Assembly (NCBI RefSeq): GCF_001542875.1
Contig: NZ_LMAF01000002.1
Span: 1,759,501-1,823,500 of the forward strand
DNA: 64,000 nucleotides
Reading direction: 5' to 3'
DNA from: Erythrobacter sp. YT30
GTDB taxonomy: Bacteria; Pseudomonadota; Alphaproteobacteria; Sphingomonadales; Sphingomonadaceae
The position numbers and the translations under genes were made by a program. The notes under the pieces were generated by a model. The model ran no database searches, had not been told where the DNA came from, and was given only the letters and a program-made list of their open reading frames with translations. Positions 1-7,749 of this stretch are shown piece after piece (position 1 is the first letter of the stretch; each line of letters opens with the position of its first letter).

Positions 1-2
1 TG

Positions 3-152
3 CACGACGATATTCCTCAATCAAATGCTCTGACTGAGCGTGGCTATGGTCTGATCGCGCAGGCTGGCGATAATCCCCAGATTGCGCGGCTAGTCCAACG
101 TGCTTCTGATCTGTTGCGACGGGTTAATGATTCACGGGAGTGCGCGGCATGA
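3..152 (+). CDS. C-terminal fragment of an unidentified gene upstream of sctL
   Basis: An open frame runs in from the window edge and stops with TGA at 150-152. It leaves 49 residues ending in a basic amphipathic stretch (VQRASDLLRRVNDSR). The stop overlaps the ATG of the next gene (ATGA, 149-152), so the two are surely co-transcribed and probably translationally coupled. In type III secretion operons the gene before sctL is often sctK or sctJ; in flagellar operons the gene before fliH is fliG. The visible tail does not match what I remember of FliG or of the membrane tail of SctJ, so I do not name it. Confidence 0.55.
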   Translation, partial: HDDIPQSNALTERGYGLIAQAGDNPQIARLVQRASDLLRRVNDSRECAA

Positions 153-757
153 GCGGCCCGATTATCATGGGTGAGGCGCTTATCTCTCTCCCAAGCGCAC
201 GGATTTCTCGCTGCGATGTAAAGGAAATGCGCGAGGCTTCCGATCTCTTGGCCGAGGCCAGACGAATAAAGGAGGAAACCGAAACTGCGCGTGAGGCTGC
301 ACGCGCAGAAGGCTACAAGCAAGGAAAACAAGCTGCGAGAAATGAGCTTGCCGAGGCGCTTTGTGTTGCGTTGGAAAAACTCTCGGTCGGTTTTGCTGAG
401 GAGAACGCAAAACGCAATGCGAAGGTTGGCGAAGCAGCGATGGAAGTCGTCACTGGTCTAATCGGAAAACGCGATAATGTTGAGGTGGTGACCGGCCTTG
501 CAGCGCAGGCACTGAAAAGCCTTGGAGCTGGACAAGAGAATTGTGTCGTGCAGCTGGCACCCGACTTGGTCGCCCCCGTGACTGAGCGGACGAGCGATAA
601 ACACTCTTTGGCGCAAATCGTGCCGAATGACGCTCTGGGGCCTCTTGGTTGCAGAGTTCTGACCGCAGATGGTGTGATTGTCGCTGATCTCGACACTCAG
701 CTAAAGACGTTGCGCACGCGCTGGGGCCTTATCGAGACAGACGAGGCGGAGTCATGA
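149..757 (+). CDS. sctL: Type III secretion stator protein SctL (FliH/YscL family)
   Basis: A 202-aa cytosolic protein of the SctL/FliH family, which forms the peripheral stalk that anchors the export ATPase below the secretion apparatus. The N-terminal half, residues about 25-85, is charged, Ala/Glu/Arg-rich and predicted coiled coil. The C-terminal part ends in the family signature (VPNDALGPLGCRV, then DLDTQLKTLRTRW). I chose ATG 149 over GTG 140: it has a GGGAG at 135-139 with 9-base spacing and forms an ATGA overlap with the preceding stop. It overlaps sctN by four bases at its 3' end. The family is shared by flagella and injectisomes; the type III assignment comes mainly from the neighbouring ATPase and SctP-like protein. 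Confidence 0.72.
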   Translation: MSGPIIMGEALISLPSARISRCDVKEMREASDLLAEARRIKEETETAREAARAEGYKQGKQAARNELAEALCVALEKLSVGFAEENAKRNAKVGEAAMEVVTGLIGKRDNVEVVTGLAAQALKSLGAGQENCVVQLAPDLVAPVTERTSDKHSLAQIVPNDALGPLGCRVLTADGVIVADLDTQLKTLRTRWGLIETDEAES

Positions 758-2115
758 ACACTCAGAGTCTTCAAATGGTTGAAGAGGCGACTGACAGGGT
801 GAGCAACCAGTCTTCTGCATCCTTGATGGAGAGCTTACGCTCGCCTCTATTTGAACAGCGCGGGAAATTGATTGGAGCAGTGGGCACCACTTTGCGCGTG
901 CGCGGTGTGCGAGCGCGGATCGGTGATCTAGTGGAAGTGTTGGGCGGTGCTGACGAGCATAGCCTTAGCGCAGAAGTGGTCGGGTTTGAGGGGAATGATC
1001 TGCTGCTCACTCCTCTCGGCGATCTGCGCGGCCTCCAGAGTGAAGTCGAAGTCGTCCTGCGCGAGATGGCTGATCGTGTGCCTGCGCACAACGGCCTTTT
1101 GGGCCGCGTTATCGATGCACGCGGGCTGCCGTTTGATGGCCTTGATCCAATCACGCCAAAGCCGGATAGTCCATTGGTATCGCTCTCACCTTCGCCAATG
1201 GATCGACGCGCCATCACTCAGCCTCTGGAAAGCGGAATCCGTGCGATTGATGGTCTTCTAACTGTGGGCGAAGGGCAGCGGCTGGGAATTTTCGCGGCCG
1301 CGGGGGGTGGCAAATCGACCCTGCTGGCGATGCTAGCTCGCCGTGCGAATGCCGATGCTATTGTGATCGGAATGATCGGCGAGCGTGGCCGTGAAGTGCC
1401 CGAATTCATCGAAGATGCTTTGGGTGAAGAAGGGCTTGCGCGCTCGGTTGTGGTGGTTGCAACATCGGATCGACCGGCAATGGAACGGGTGAGGGCTGCC
1501 CGAGCGGCGACAGCTATTGCTGAAGGTTTCCGAGCACAAGGCAAGCATGTCCTGCTATTGATGGATAGCGTTACCCGTTACGCCCGCGCCCTTCGCGAAA
1601 TCGGACTTGCGGCAGGTGAACCAGCTGTTCGGCGCGGTCTGCCGCCTTCGGTGTTTGCGGAATTGCCGCGGCTTTTTGAGCGGGCTGGATCAGATAGCCG
1701 TGGTGCCATAACCGCGCTCTATACCGTGCTGACCGAGGGTGAGGAAGAAGACCCCGTAGCAGAAGAAGTCCGGTCCCTGCTTGACGGACACATTGTGCTG
1801 TCCCGCAGTCTGGGCGCGCGGGGACATTATCCTGCAATTGACATTGGTCGCAGCCAATCGCGTCTATTTCGCAAGTTGGCAGGGCACGGGCAAATTGCGG
1901 CAGCCGAAGCAGTGCGGGCAATGATGGCAAAACTCGATGATATCGAAATGCTTGTTCAGATGGGCGAATACCAGCGAGGGGGCGATCCTTTGGCTGACGC
2001 CGCGTTGGACCAGAGAGACGCGATCGAGAGCTTTTTGAGGCAGCGACCTAACGAAGCGAGCGACGCCTCAACGACGCTCGCCAGGCTACGCGCTATTGGG
2101 GAGACGATACTGTGA
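754..2115 (+). CDS. sctN: Type III secretion system export ATPase SctN (FliI/YscN family)
   Basis: A 453-aa F1-like hexameric ATPase that unfolds substrates and releases their chaperones at the base of a type III export apparatus. Visible are the Walker A stretch AAAGGGKST (residues 181-189), Walker B VLLLMD (266-271), and the REIGLAAGEP and PPSVFAELPRL motifs. The P-loop in the form FAAAGGGKST and the C-terminal MGEYQRGGD (403-411), followed by AI.SFLRQ, resemble injectisome SctN/YscN. Flagellar FliI usually has GSGVGKS and LGAYxxG. I therefore favour a non-flagellar system, although the gene order sctL-N-O-P is the same as fliH-I-J-K. The gene overlaps both neighbours (ATGA at 754, GTGA at 2112), showing a tightly coupled operon. 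Confidence 0.8.
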   Translation: MNTQSLQMVEEATDRVSNQSSASLMESLRSPLFEQRGKLIGAVGTTLRVRGVRARIGDLVEVLGGADEHSLSAEVVGFEGNDLLLTPLGDLRGLQSEVEVVLREMADRVPAHNGLLGRVIDARGLPFDGLDPITPKPDSPLVSLSPSPMDRRAITQPLESGIRAIDGLLTVGEGQRLGIFAAAGGGKSTLLAMLARRANADAIVIGMIGERGREVPEFIEDALGEEGLARSVVVVATSDRPAMERVRAARAATAIAEGFRAQGKHVLLLMDSVTRYARALREIGLAAGEPAVRRGLPPSVFAELPRLFERAGSDSRGAITALYTVLTEGEEEDPVAEEVRSLLDGHIVLSRSLGARGHYPAIDIGRSQSRLFRKLAGHGQIAAAEAVRAMMAKLDDIEMLVQMGEYQRGGDPLADAALDQRDAIESFLRQRPNEASDASTTLARLRAIGETIL

Positions 2116-2561
2116 CCTCTCATACTGAAAGGCGCCGCCTTATGCAGGTTCAACGGATTACAGAGTTGAGGGAGCGGCGGAGCGAAGAGGCTCGATTGCG
2201 AGCTTTGGAGGCCGAGCGTGAGGCGTCTGAACGAGCGACAGCTGCAAAGGCCCGCCTTAAGAGCGCCATGGCCACAGAGTCAGATGCGCGTTCCGCTTTC
2301 TTTGAGCATCACGGCAACTCAGATTCTGAAGCATGGATGATCGCGAGTCAGATGAGAGAGGAGCACGCTTTGGGTGTAGCGCGAATTGCGGATGAAAAAC
2401 GTGATTTGGCTCGTGAAGCTGCGGTCCTTGCGCGTCAGGAACATGAGAAACTGCGCGAGCGGGCCTGTTTGCTCAATTCCCGCATCGCTGCTGTCTCTCG
2501 CGATATCCATAGGCGCGCTGACGACCGCGATGAGGAAGATGCGGAGGAATGCCGAGCATGA
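2112..2561 (+). CDS. sctO: Type III secretion stalk protein SctO (FliJ/YscO-like)
   Basis: A 149-aa, almost entirely helical, highly charged protein with long Arg/Glu/Ala coiled-coil stretches (for example RRSEEARLRALEAEREASER). It sits directly after the ATPase gene. This is the position, length and composition of SctO/FliJ, the central stalk that inserts into the ATPase hexamer and links it to the export gate. Sequence conservation in this family is poor, so the call rests on architecture and gene order. GTG 2112 gives a GTGA overlap with the sctN stop; ATG 2142 is an alternative start. The 3' end overlaps sctP by four bases. Confidence 0.65.
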   Translation: MTSHTERRRLMQVQRITELRERRSEEARLRALEAEREASERATAAKARLKSAMATESDARSAFFEHHGNSDSEAWMIASQMREEHALGVARIADEKRDLAREAAVLARQEHEKLRERACLLNSRIAAVSRDIHRRADDRDEEDAEECRA

Positions 2562-3253
2562 CTTCAAATCCTGCCGCTTTTTCGAGCAATGCTCCGGCGT
2601 TCAAACCGGCGCAATCTCTCCGCGCAGCTCACCCTGATCCAGCGCGCGAACCACCGCGAAAACAATCCGAGACGCGCTCAGCTCGCGAGCGGTTTTCCGC
2701 AAAGCTTGAACAAAACAGTGAGAAAAGCTCCAACGCTGGCGATGCTGTAAAATACGAAGATACTTTAGGTCAGGACCGTCTGAGTGCTTATCGCGATCAG
2801 GGCAGCGGTTCTGGTAATACTGGATCTCATTACGATCACGCCAATGCGCAAGTCTCTCAAATAGTCCAGCTTCAGGCTTTGGCAAACTCATCAACCACGC
2901 AGCCCAGCGGGCCAACCATTGATACAGTGATGCTAGAAAGAATGGCGGCCCAAATCGCGGAGAGCTGGCCCACGGGCGGTGCACAGCAAGCCAGCATTAC
3001 ATTTCCTGATACGGCTATCGCTAAAGCCGCACACATAATTCGCGAACCTGATGGCAGCATGGCTGTGCGGATTGCAGGGCTCGATCCAAAGCTCGCTGCG
3101 ATCAAGCAAGCGCAATTGCAGCTTCAACTGTCAGGAGCACTTGCCCGCCGACGTTTGAAAATTGCCTCTTTGCAATTTGAAACAGTGGATCAGCTACGCG
3201 GTACGCGTCCCGACGTGCCCGGCGATGACCCCGCGATCTCTCGGGCTGTTTGA
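2558..3253 (+). CDS. sctP: Putative SctP-type needle-length / substrate-switch protein
   Basis: A 231-aa protein at the sctP/fliK position. The N-terminal two-thirds is Ser/Pro/Gln/Asn-rich and apparently disordered, starting MTSNPAAFSSNAPAF, as expected for a protein that is itself a type III substrate. Residues about 140-215 form a compact C-terminal domain with alternating beta-type and helical segments, like the substrate-specificity switch domain of SctP/HpaP. It lacks the LxPxxLGxVxV motif of flagellar FliK. ATG 2558 is preferred over ATG 2549: GGAGG at 2543-2547 has 10-base spacing to it, and it makes an ATGA overlap with sctO. Its last 64 bases overlap tail-to-tail with the minus-strand gene ending at 3190. 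No sctQ follows. Confidence 0.6.
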   Translation: MTSNPAAFSSNAPAFKPAQSLRAAHPDPAREPPRKQSETRSARERFSAKLEQNSEKSSNAGDAVKYEDTLGQDRLSAYRDQGSGSGNTGSHYDHANAQVSQIVQLQALANSSTTQPSGPTIDTVMLERMAAQIAESWPTGGAQQASITFPDTAIAKAAHIIREPDGSMAVRIAGLDPKLAAIKQAQLQLQLSGALARRRLKIASLQFETVDQLRGTRPDVPGDDPAISRAV

Positions 3254-3687
3254 TCAATCTGAGCAATTGAACCGGCCAATGTCTCGGTCTCGCGGGAAGT
3301 TTCATGCGCGCAAATTACGCGAGCTATCGTATCCAAAGAAGCCGCTCCGGGGCGCGCGGCAAGCAGAACCGCGCTCTCTTGGACAAAACCGTCAAGCGAT
3401 CGTGCCAGCAATCCTTCATCGACTGGCCGAGCATTCAATTCGCCCCCCAGCTCCCGCGCCGTGCCAATTACGTCGTAAATGTCTTCGCCATCTCGAAAGC
3501 TTTCACGCTGATCACCTTCGCTTTCGTGTTCGCCATCGAGCAGCCGAAATTCGCGGGCGAAACGCCCTGCAACCTTACCCGCAAGTTTGCGCAAAGCACT
3601 GCCTGTGCGATTGCCGTTCTGGGTTGGACCGCCTGAGCCGATCGCAGATGTGCCTGTGGCGCCGCTAGGTCGAATTGGACCGACCAT
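3190..3687 (-). CDS. Unknown protein with Gly/Ser/Thr-rich N-terminus, type III island
   Basis: A 165-aa protein I do not recognise. The first 30 residues are Gly/Ser/Thr/Pro-rich without a hydrophobic core, much like the N-termini of the lipase and toxin nearby and compatible with an unprocessed type III secretion signal. The middle (residues about 30-60) is basic then acidic. Residues about 75-150 look helical with small residues. It starts 5 bases after the ankyrin gene stops, so it is the last gene of the lipase-ankyrin-unknown unit. It overlaps sctP by 64 bases tail-to-tail. It could be a secreted substrate, a translocator or regulator of the secretion system, or an effector. The reading frame is favoured because it is the only long frame here and is spaced like an operon member. 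Confidence 0.55.
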   Translation of the reverse strand: MVGPIRPSGATGTSAIGSGGPTQNGNRTGSALRKLAGKVAGRFAREFRLLDGEHESEGDQRESFRDGEDIYDVIGTARELGGELNARPVDEGLLARSLDGFVQESAVLLAARPGAASLDTIARVICAHETSRETETLAGSIAQIDQTAREIAGSSPGTSGRVPRS

Positions 3688-3692
3688 GACGT

Positions 3693-4640
3693 TCAGCGCG
3701 CCTTACCAGATGCTTTAGCAACCTGCTTGATTGATTTGACCGCGCCTGGAGAAGCGACGAAGCCTGCTTGTTTCATGGCAGGCGTTGGCCATTGCCCAGA
3801 TGCAAATTTCTCGACGATCTCTTGAGTGGAGGGAGGGGGCCAGGAGGCTGCTTTTGCTTTGACTTGATCGAGCAAGGCGCGGCGTAGCGGCTCTTGTTTC
3901 TCGTCTTGGGAAGGCTCCATTAATCGAGCTGCGGGCAAGGCGCCTTTGTTCGATACAAGCCAGGGATTGGCTCCGCCTTCGATCAATGCTTGGGCAGATT
4001 CATAGTCCTCAAATCGGATCGCAGCGAGAAGCGGCGTAGTGCCTATCGCGTCAGCATGATTCACGTCCGCACCGGCTTTAACGAGCAGCTCCACCGCATC
4101 GGCACGTTTGTAGTATAAGACTTCTCGCAAAGGTGTGGTTCCATCGCCCTGACCGGCCTGTGGGCGCGCATCAGGTGAGGCCCCAGCCTGAAGCAGCATT
4201 GTCGCCATCAGCATATCGTCGGCAAGAAGGGCATATATCAAAGGGTTCCCAGCAGGAATGCCATCGGGGTCTGCGCCCAGATCAAGCAGCGCACCGACCA
4301 TTTGTGCATCACAGCGCGCAACCGCAAAGGTCAGCAATCCACCGGTATTGCCATCGGAAGAGACCTCTCCGTCAGCCAAAACGCGATGAGTTTCAAGCAG
4401 GCGCGGATTGCTTCGCACCAGCTCTTCAACTGCGGCGACATCACCTTCGTTTACCGCATCATAAATGCGTCGCCCTTCCTCCCCGTTGGAGAGGTAATTG
4501 CGCACCTTTTCAGCTGTCGGCAAAGATGGATTGGAACGTTGGAAACAGGACGGTCCTGCAGTCACCGGCGTACAACTCCCATTCACTGCACCGACCAGCG
4601 CAACAATCGAAATTGCAAAAGCGCTTGTGCTTCTAGACAT
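3693..4640 (-). CDS. Exported ankyrin-repeat protein
   Basis: A 315-aa protein with a hydrophobic N-terminal segment (AFAISIVALVGAVNG, residues 7-21) that looks like a Sec signal peptide or anchor. It is followed by about five ankyrin repeats at residues roughly 65-240, with typical cores such as LLDLGADPDG, LLQAGASPDA, LVKAGADVNH and LIEGGANPW. Ankyrin repeats bind protein partners; the partner here is unknown. An upstream TTG at 4682 would overlap the lipase stop, but the ATG at 4640 places the hydrophobic segment properly at the N-terminus, so I use it. It lies between the lipase and the unknown 165-aa gene in one transcription unit. It may be a periplasmic partner or immunity-type protein for the lipase rather than an effector; that is inference. 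Confidence 0.72.
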   Translation of the reverse strand: MSRSTSAFAISIVALVGAVNGSCTPVTAGPSCFQRSNPSLPTAEKVRNYLSNGEEGRRIYDAVNEGDVAAVEELVRSNPRLLETHRVLADGEVSSDGNTGGLLTFAVARCDAQMVGALLDLGADPDGIPAGNPLIYALLADDMLMATMLLQAGASPDARPQAGQGDGTTPLREVLYYKRADAVELLVKAGADVNHADAIGTTPLLAAIRFEDYESAQALIEGGANPWLVSNKGALPAARLMEPSQDEKQEPLRRALLDQVKAKAASWPPPSTQEIVEKFASGQWPTPAMKQAGFVASPGAVKSIKQVAKASGKAR

Positions 4641-4678
4641 CGCTGTCAAGCATAGGCGCAGACCAGCCGTGGGCCAAG

Positions 4679-5722
4679 TCAATTGCTCTGGAGGCTGTTA
4701 ATCACATAGCCGATGCCATGACGCGCGCCGGGATGATCCTGATACCATCGCATCCCTTCGGGACGAACTGCCTCTATCTCGATCCGGTTGCCGAATGCTT
4801 CGGGCGCATCAACCATTTCGCGGCCGAAGTATCCTCCCGCAGCTCCGCCTACTGGTCCACCGAGCCAGCTACCAAGGCCGCGTCCAAGAAAACCGCCAAT
4901 CATCTGGTCGCCGCCATCCTGAAGTAATGACAATACGTCACCACGAACGTAGACTGCGCTGATATCCGGCGTGTCGATCTGACCATCGGCTCCGGCAAAT
5001 TCCCGTGCGGCATTGATCGTATTCTGGTGAAGCCCGGATGCGTTGAAGGTTGTTGCATCAAGTTCGCCTGCAATAGCTGCCGCTGAGGCAAGACCACCGC
5101 CGAGGGAATGACCGGTGATCGTGACGCGCGAGCCTTCGGGCACCACAAGGCTTTCGCCGATCTCCAAGGCGCGGGTGTAGTGATCGGTTTCAAGACCCAC
5201 AGCCTGCCGACCATTCGACACCCAATCGCTGCGCGCGGATGTTGAGCCCCTAAAAGCGACTGTGTAGCTCGTTTGTCCGTTGATTTCCTGGACGTAAACC
5301 TCTGCCCTGAACGCAGTGGTGGGCGAGCGCAGCATATCAGCTGTCAGGCCGATCTCGGCCAGTTGTTCAGCAGTGGCCCTGCTCCAGCCTTGCGGAGGAC
5401 CGATTTCGCCGTAAACGGCTTGCGAAAGCTGAGCCAATTCGAGCGTTGAGGGCGGCGGAGGTGCTGCGTTATTAAGCTGGGCCAATTCCACCTGAGGTTG
5501 CGATCCGGTAGTTGTTTGGCCTTGAACTGGCGTGATTTGCGCGAATTGGCCGGCGCTTGGGTTTTCCGCAGTTGTCCCGAGATTTCCCGTCTCCATCGCG
5601 CGCCGCGCGGCTTCGACGCGATTGGTGCCAATCGTTTCGGAATCTGTTGGAGTGCTATCAACCCGCGAAACGCCCGCAGTTTCGGACCCGCGCGAAACTT
5701 CGCTCGAACCACTTATGGACAC
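4679..5722 (-). CDS. Class 3 lipase-like alpha/beta hydrolase, candidate secreted effector
   Basis: A 347-aa protein. Residues about 95-260 are a lipase class 3 (Mbeg1/triacylglycerol lipase type) alpha/beta-hydrolase core. It has the nucleophile elbow ITGHSLGGG with Ser206 and an upstream oxyanion stretch VAFRGSTS. After the core comes a Gly-rich patch (GGFLGRGLGSWLGGPVGG) that could insert in a membrane. The first ~95 residues are Ser/Thr/Gly/Gln-rich and low complexity without a Sec signal, as in many type III effectors. The start is GTG 5722 with GGGAG six bases upstream. It is the first gene of a three-gene unit with the ankyrin and unknown genes, and a palindromic box lies 58 bases upstream. 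A phospholipase effector is the natural guess; export by type III secretion is inferred only from context. Confidence 0.75.
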   Translation of the reverse strand: MSISGSSEVSRGSETAGVSRVDSTPTDSETIGTNRVEAARRAMETGNLGTTAENPSAGQFAQITPVQGQTTTGSQPQVELAQLNNAAPPPPSTLELAQLSQAVYGEIGPPQGWSRATAEQLAEIGLTADMLRSPTTAFRAEVYVQEINGQTSYTVAFRGSTSARSDWVSNGRQAVGLETDHYTRALEIGESLVVPEGSRVTITGHSLGGGLASAAAIAGELDATTFNASGLHQNTINAAREFAGADGQIDTPDISAVYVRGDVLSLLQDGGDQMIGGFLGRGLGSWLGGPVGGAAGGYFGREMVDAPEAFGNRIEIEAVRPEGMRWYQDHPGARHGIGYVINSLQSN

Positions 5723-5780
5723 GGCGCTCTCCCGTTGAGTTGATACAAGGGACCGAATGCCACAGGGGATACGAGGCTGT

Positions 5781-5800
5781 CTCTATACGTTTTGCAGATG
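5781..5800. promoter_or_regulatory. Island box 1 (TTTTGCAGATG-type palindrome) upstream of the lipase unit
   Basis: The 20-mer CTCTATACGTTTTGCAGATG matches 18 of 20 bases of the box at 7667-7686 upstream of the toxin. The arms TCTnnA and TGCAGAT make it partly palindromic. It lies 58 bases from the lipase start codon, a position suited to an activator or repressor site. Function is inferred. Confidence 0.45.
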
Positions 5801-5822
5801 GGCGTGAGCTGCGATGCGCGAT

Positions 5823-7499
5823 TTAAAATCGCTCCCAGATCGTCGCAAGCAGGCGATCATCGAGATCAATCTGTTCAAGCAGTGGGAAAGGGATAGCGCT
5901 GGCACATTGGCCGGCAGCACGCTCCAGGCCCTCTGGTTCTACACGCGCGCTGCGACCCGCAATGGTGAGAAGCGAATCCTCAACTTGAGGGACGCTTTTT
6001 CGACGATTTCGACGTTCAGCTGCAAAACCGATCTTCGCCTGTTCAATTTCGTAGGCCAAATTGCTCTCTTCGAAATAGCATCCATCGACTGCGATGCCCT
6101 TTGCTTCCAGCCCACCCTGACCATCACTCCGGACTATGACCGCTGCACTTGCCCGATCGAGCAAAACTGGAAGTACCCGACTGTATAGTCCGGGCGCGCC
6201 CTTGTCAGTCGGAAACGCAGCCTCGCGCGATAGAAATAACCGGTAGCTGCCATCTGATAGCCAGTCCGGCTTGCCCAATGCCGTTCGCAAGGTGATCTGG
6301 CGTGACCGGTACGAATTGGAAATACAGCCAATTTGTTGGTCGCCATTGTTAAAAGCGAGACATGCATCACGCCCTTGCTCCCAGATCGCGCGCTGAGATG
6401 CGTAATCGGCTGTGTCCTTAGCTTCTTCTTCCAGCAGGGCCACAGATTGCAAGAGGTTGCGCATGGTGCTTCCCGGCACATTGCAGGCCATGACAAGCGC
6501 TGTCGGCTGCGTGCTGAAACCGATTTGCGCGTTTGGTTCAGCCGGTTCGCAGACTTGCATTCTGGGCTGCTTGGCCTGGCTTAGTCGTGTGACTTCACCG
6601 GGGAACAGCATGACGGCCCTGCGCAAAGATCGGAGGACAACCGGGCCGACCAGTTTTGCATCATCAAGCAACGCTAGATGATCGAGCGAGAGCTCGCTCT
6701 GGTCGATCCGCGCATCGGTAAGGTCAAGATCGTCGCTGAAAAACGAATGCAAGCTGGCGCGGCGCAAATTTGCACGGACCATTGAAATTCCGCTGCGCTC
6801 CAAAGGACATCCATCTACAGCAGACACCCCGCAAACAAATCGAAAATCAGTAAGATCAGCATCGGCGAGATCAAGTTCGCGCAAAGATCCTTCCCAACCA
6901 CCATCAAGTCTGCCTTGCTTCCATTTGGCTCTTGAAGCTCTGACTACAGATAGGTTCGCATTCCGAAACAGGACATCAGGTAGATTGGAATTGCGCATAT
7001 CTGCGCCGGTCAAATCAACACCTACAAAGCCCAACCCCGGAGCAGACGTTCCGAACCACTGCGTCTGACTGAAGTCGGTTCCGAAGAAGCACATGTTGTA
7101 GAGCTTGGCCTGACGGAAATCGGCACCGACAAAGCTACCACCCGATACAAAGATGGTGCCGGCCCGTGTCTTGCGACGGATGCGTTCGAGCTCCCGAACT
7201 TTTGTCAGACCAGATGCGTCGATCGTGAAGCCAGGATCATCCCCGCCGAGTGCTGGCGCGTTCCTTAAGCAGCTTTCAGCGGAATGTTCGACCGGTTCGA
7301 AAAGGTTGTCTTCCCCGAGCCGTTTGCCAGTCACGACGATTGCGCCCGTTTCACGCGCAAACTCATCGCCGAGGACGCTCGGCCTAGGATCATCAGTGCT
7401 TTGGATCGCCTGAGCATAGGCGTTTCCTGATCCACTTGCGCAGACAAAAGCTCCAAAGGCGATCAACAGAGCTCGACAGCAATGGCGAGTGCTACGCAT
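5823..7499 (-). CDS. Exported pentapeptide-repeat protein
   Basis: A 558-aa protein with an N-terminal signal peptide (RALLIAFGAFVCASGSGNAYAQA, cleavage near residue 31). It has scattered pentapeptide repeats of the A(D/N)LxX type in residues about 130-300, such as GADFRQA, LTGADMRNS, ADADLTDF and RANLRRAS. The C-terminal 250 residues have several cysteines and no motif I recognise. Such right-handed quadrilateral beta-helices are interaction scaffolds, so no enzymatic role is proposed. A longer reading from 7598 is possible, but ATG 7499 puts the signal peptide at the N-terminus. It is divergent from the toxin gene; a perfect palindrome (7583-7599) lies 84 bases upstream. It may act in the periplasm as a partner of the secreted island proteins. 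Confidence 0.7.
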   Translation of the reverse strand: MRSTRHCCRALLIAFGAFVCASGSGNAYAQAIQSTDDPRPSVLGDEFARETGAIVVTGKRLGEDNLFEPVEHSAESCLRNAPALGGDDPGFTIDASGLTKVRELERIRRKTRAGTIFVSGGSFVGADFRQAKLYNMCFFGTDFSQTQWFGTSAPGLGFVGVDLTGADMRNSNLPDVLFRNANLSVVRASRAKWKQGRLDGGWEGSLRELDLADADLTDFRFVCGVSAVDGCPLERSGISMVRANLRRASLHSFFSDDLDLTDARIDQSELSLDHLALLDDAKLVGPVVLRSLRRAVMLFPGEVTRLSQAKQPRMQVCEPAEPNAQIGFSTQPTALVMACNVPGSTMRNLLQSVALLEEEAKDTADYASQRAIWEQGRDACLAFNNGDQQIGCISNSYRSRQITLRTALGKPDWLSDGSYRLFLSREAAFPTDKGAPGLYSRVLPVLLDRASAAVIVRSDGQGGLEAKGIAVDGCYFEESNLAYEIEQAKIGFAAERRNRRKSVPQVEDSLLTIAGRSARVEPEGLERAAGQCASAIPFPLLEQIDLDDRLLATIWERF

Positions 7500-7582
7500 C
7501 GGCTGGAACAAGCAGCGGCTCCATATCTTTGTATGCGCTAGACTTTGTATGCGCTTCTGGGAGAGTCGCAGTAAAAGCATCT

Positions 7583-7599
7583 TTTGCAGGGCCTGCAAA
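7583..7599. promoter_or_regulatory. Island box 2, perfect palindrome upstream of the pentapeptide gene
   Basis: TTTGCAGGGCCTGCAAA is an exact inverted repeat (8-base arms around one base). It shares the TTTGCAG core with the boxes at 5781 and 7667. It lies 84 bases upstream of ATG 7499. It probably binds a dimeric regulator; this is inferred from symmetry and placement. Confidence 0.45.
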
Positions 7600-7666
7600 G
7601 ACCGCGCATCTCAACTATGCAACACACCGCCGAAGCGGCACGGTCTGTGGGCAAAAGCGACCATCA

Positions 7667-7686
7667 ATCTACACGTTTTGCAGATG
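7667..7686. promoter_or_regulatory. Island box 3 upstream of the toxin gene
   Basis: ATCTACACGTTTTGCAGATG contains the symmetric arms ATCTnCA and TGnAGAT around five bases. It matches box 1 at 18 of 20 positions and lies 63 bases before the toxin ATG at 7750. A shared regulator for the island is the simplest reading. Confidence 0.45.
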
Positions 7687-7749
7687 CCTGACCGCAGGCT
7701 GCTTTGATATTCTTTGATCCGACATTCACCTTTGCGGGAGCATCGCAGA

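Noticed and set aside
149..3253. Flagellar fliH-fliI-fliJ-fliK operon
   Set aside because: Gene order fits, but ATPase motifs and the SctP-like C-terminus fit an injectisome better, and no flagellar genes are visible. Kept as an alternative in the entries.
5814..6188. Plus-strand 124-residue frame over the pentapeptide gene
   Set aside because: Antisense to the C-terminal part of a gene with a signal peptide and repeats; no supporting features.
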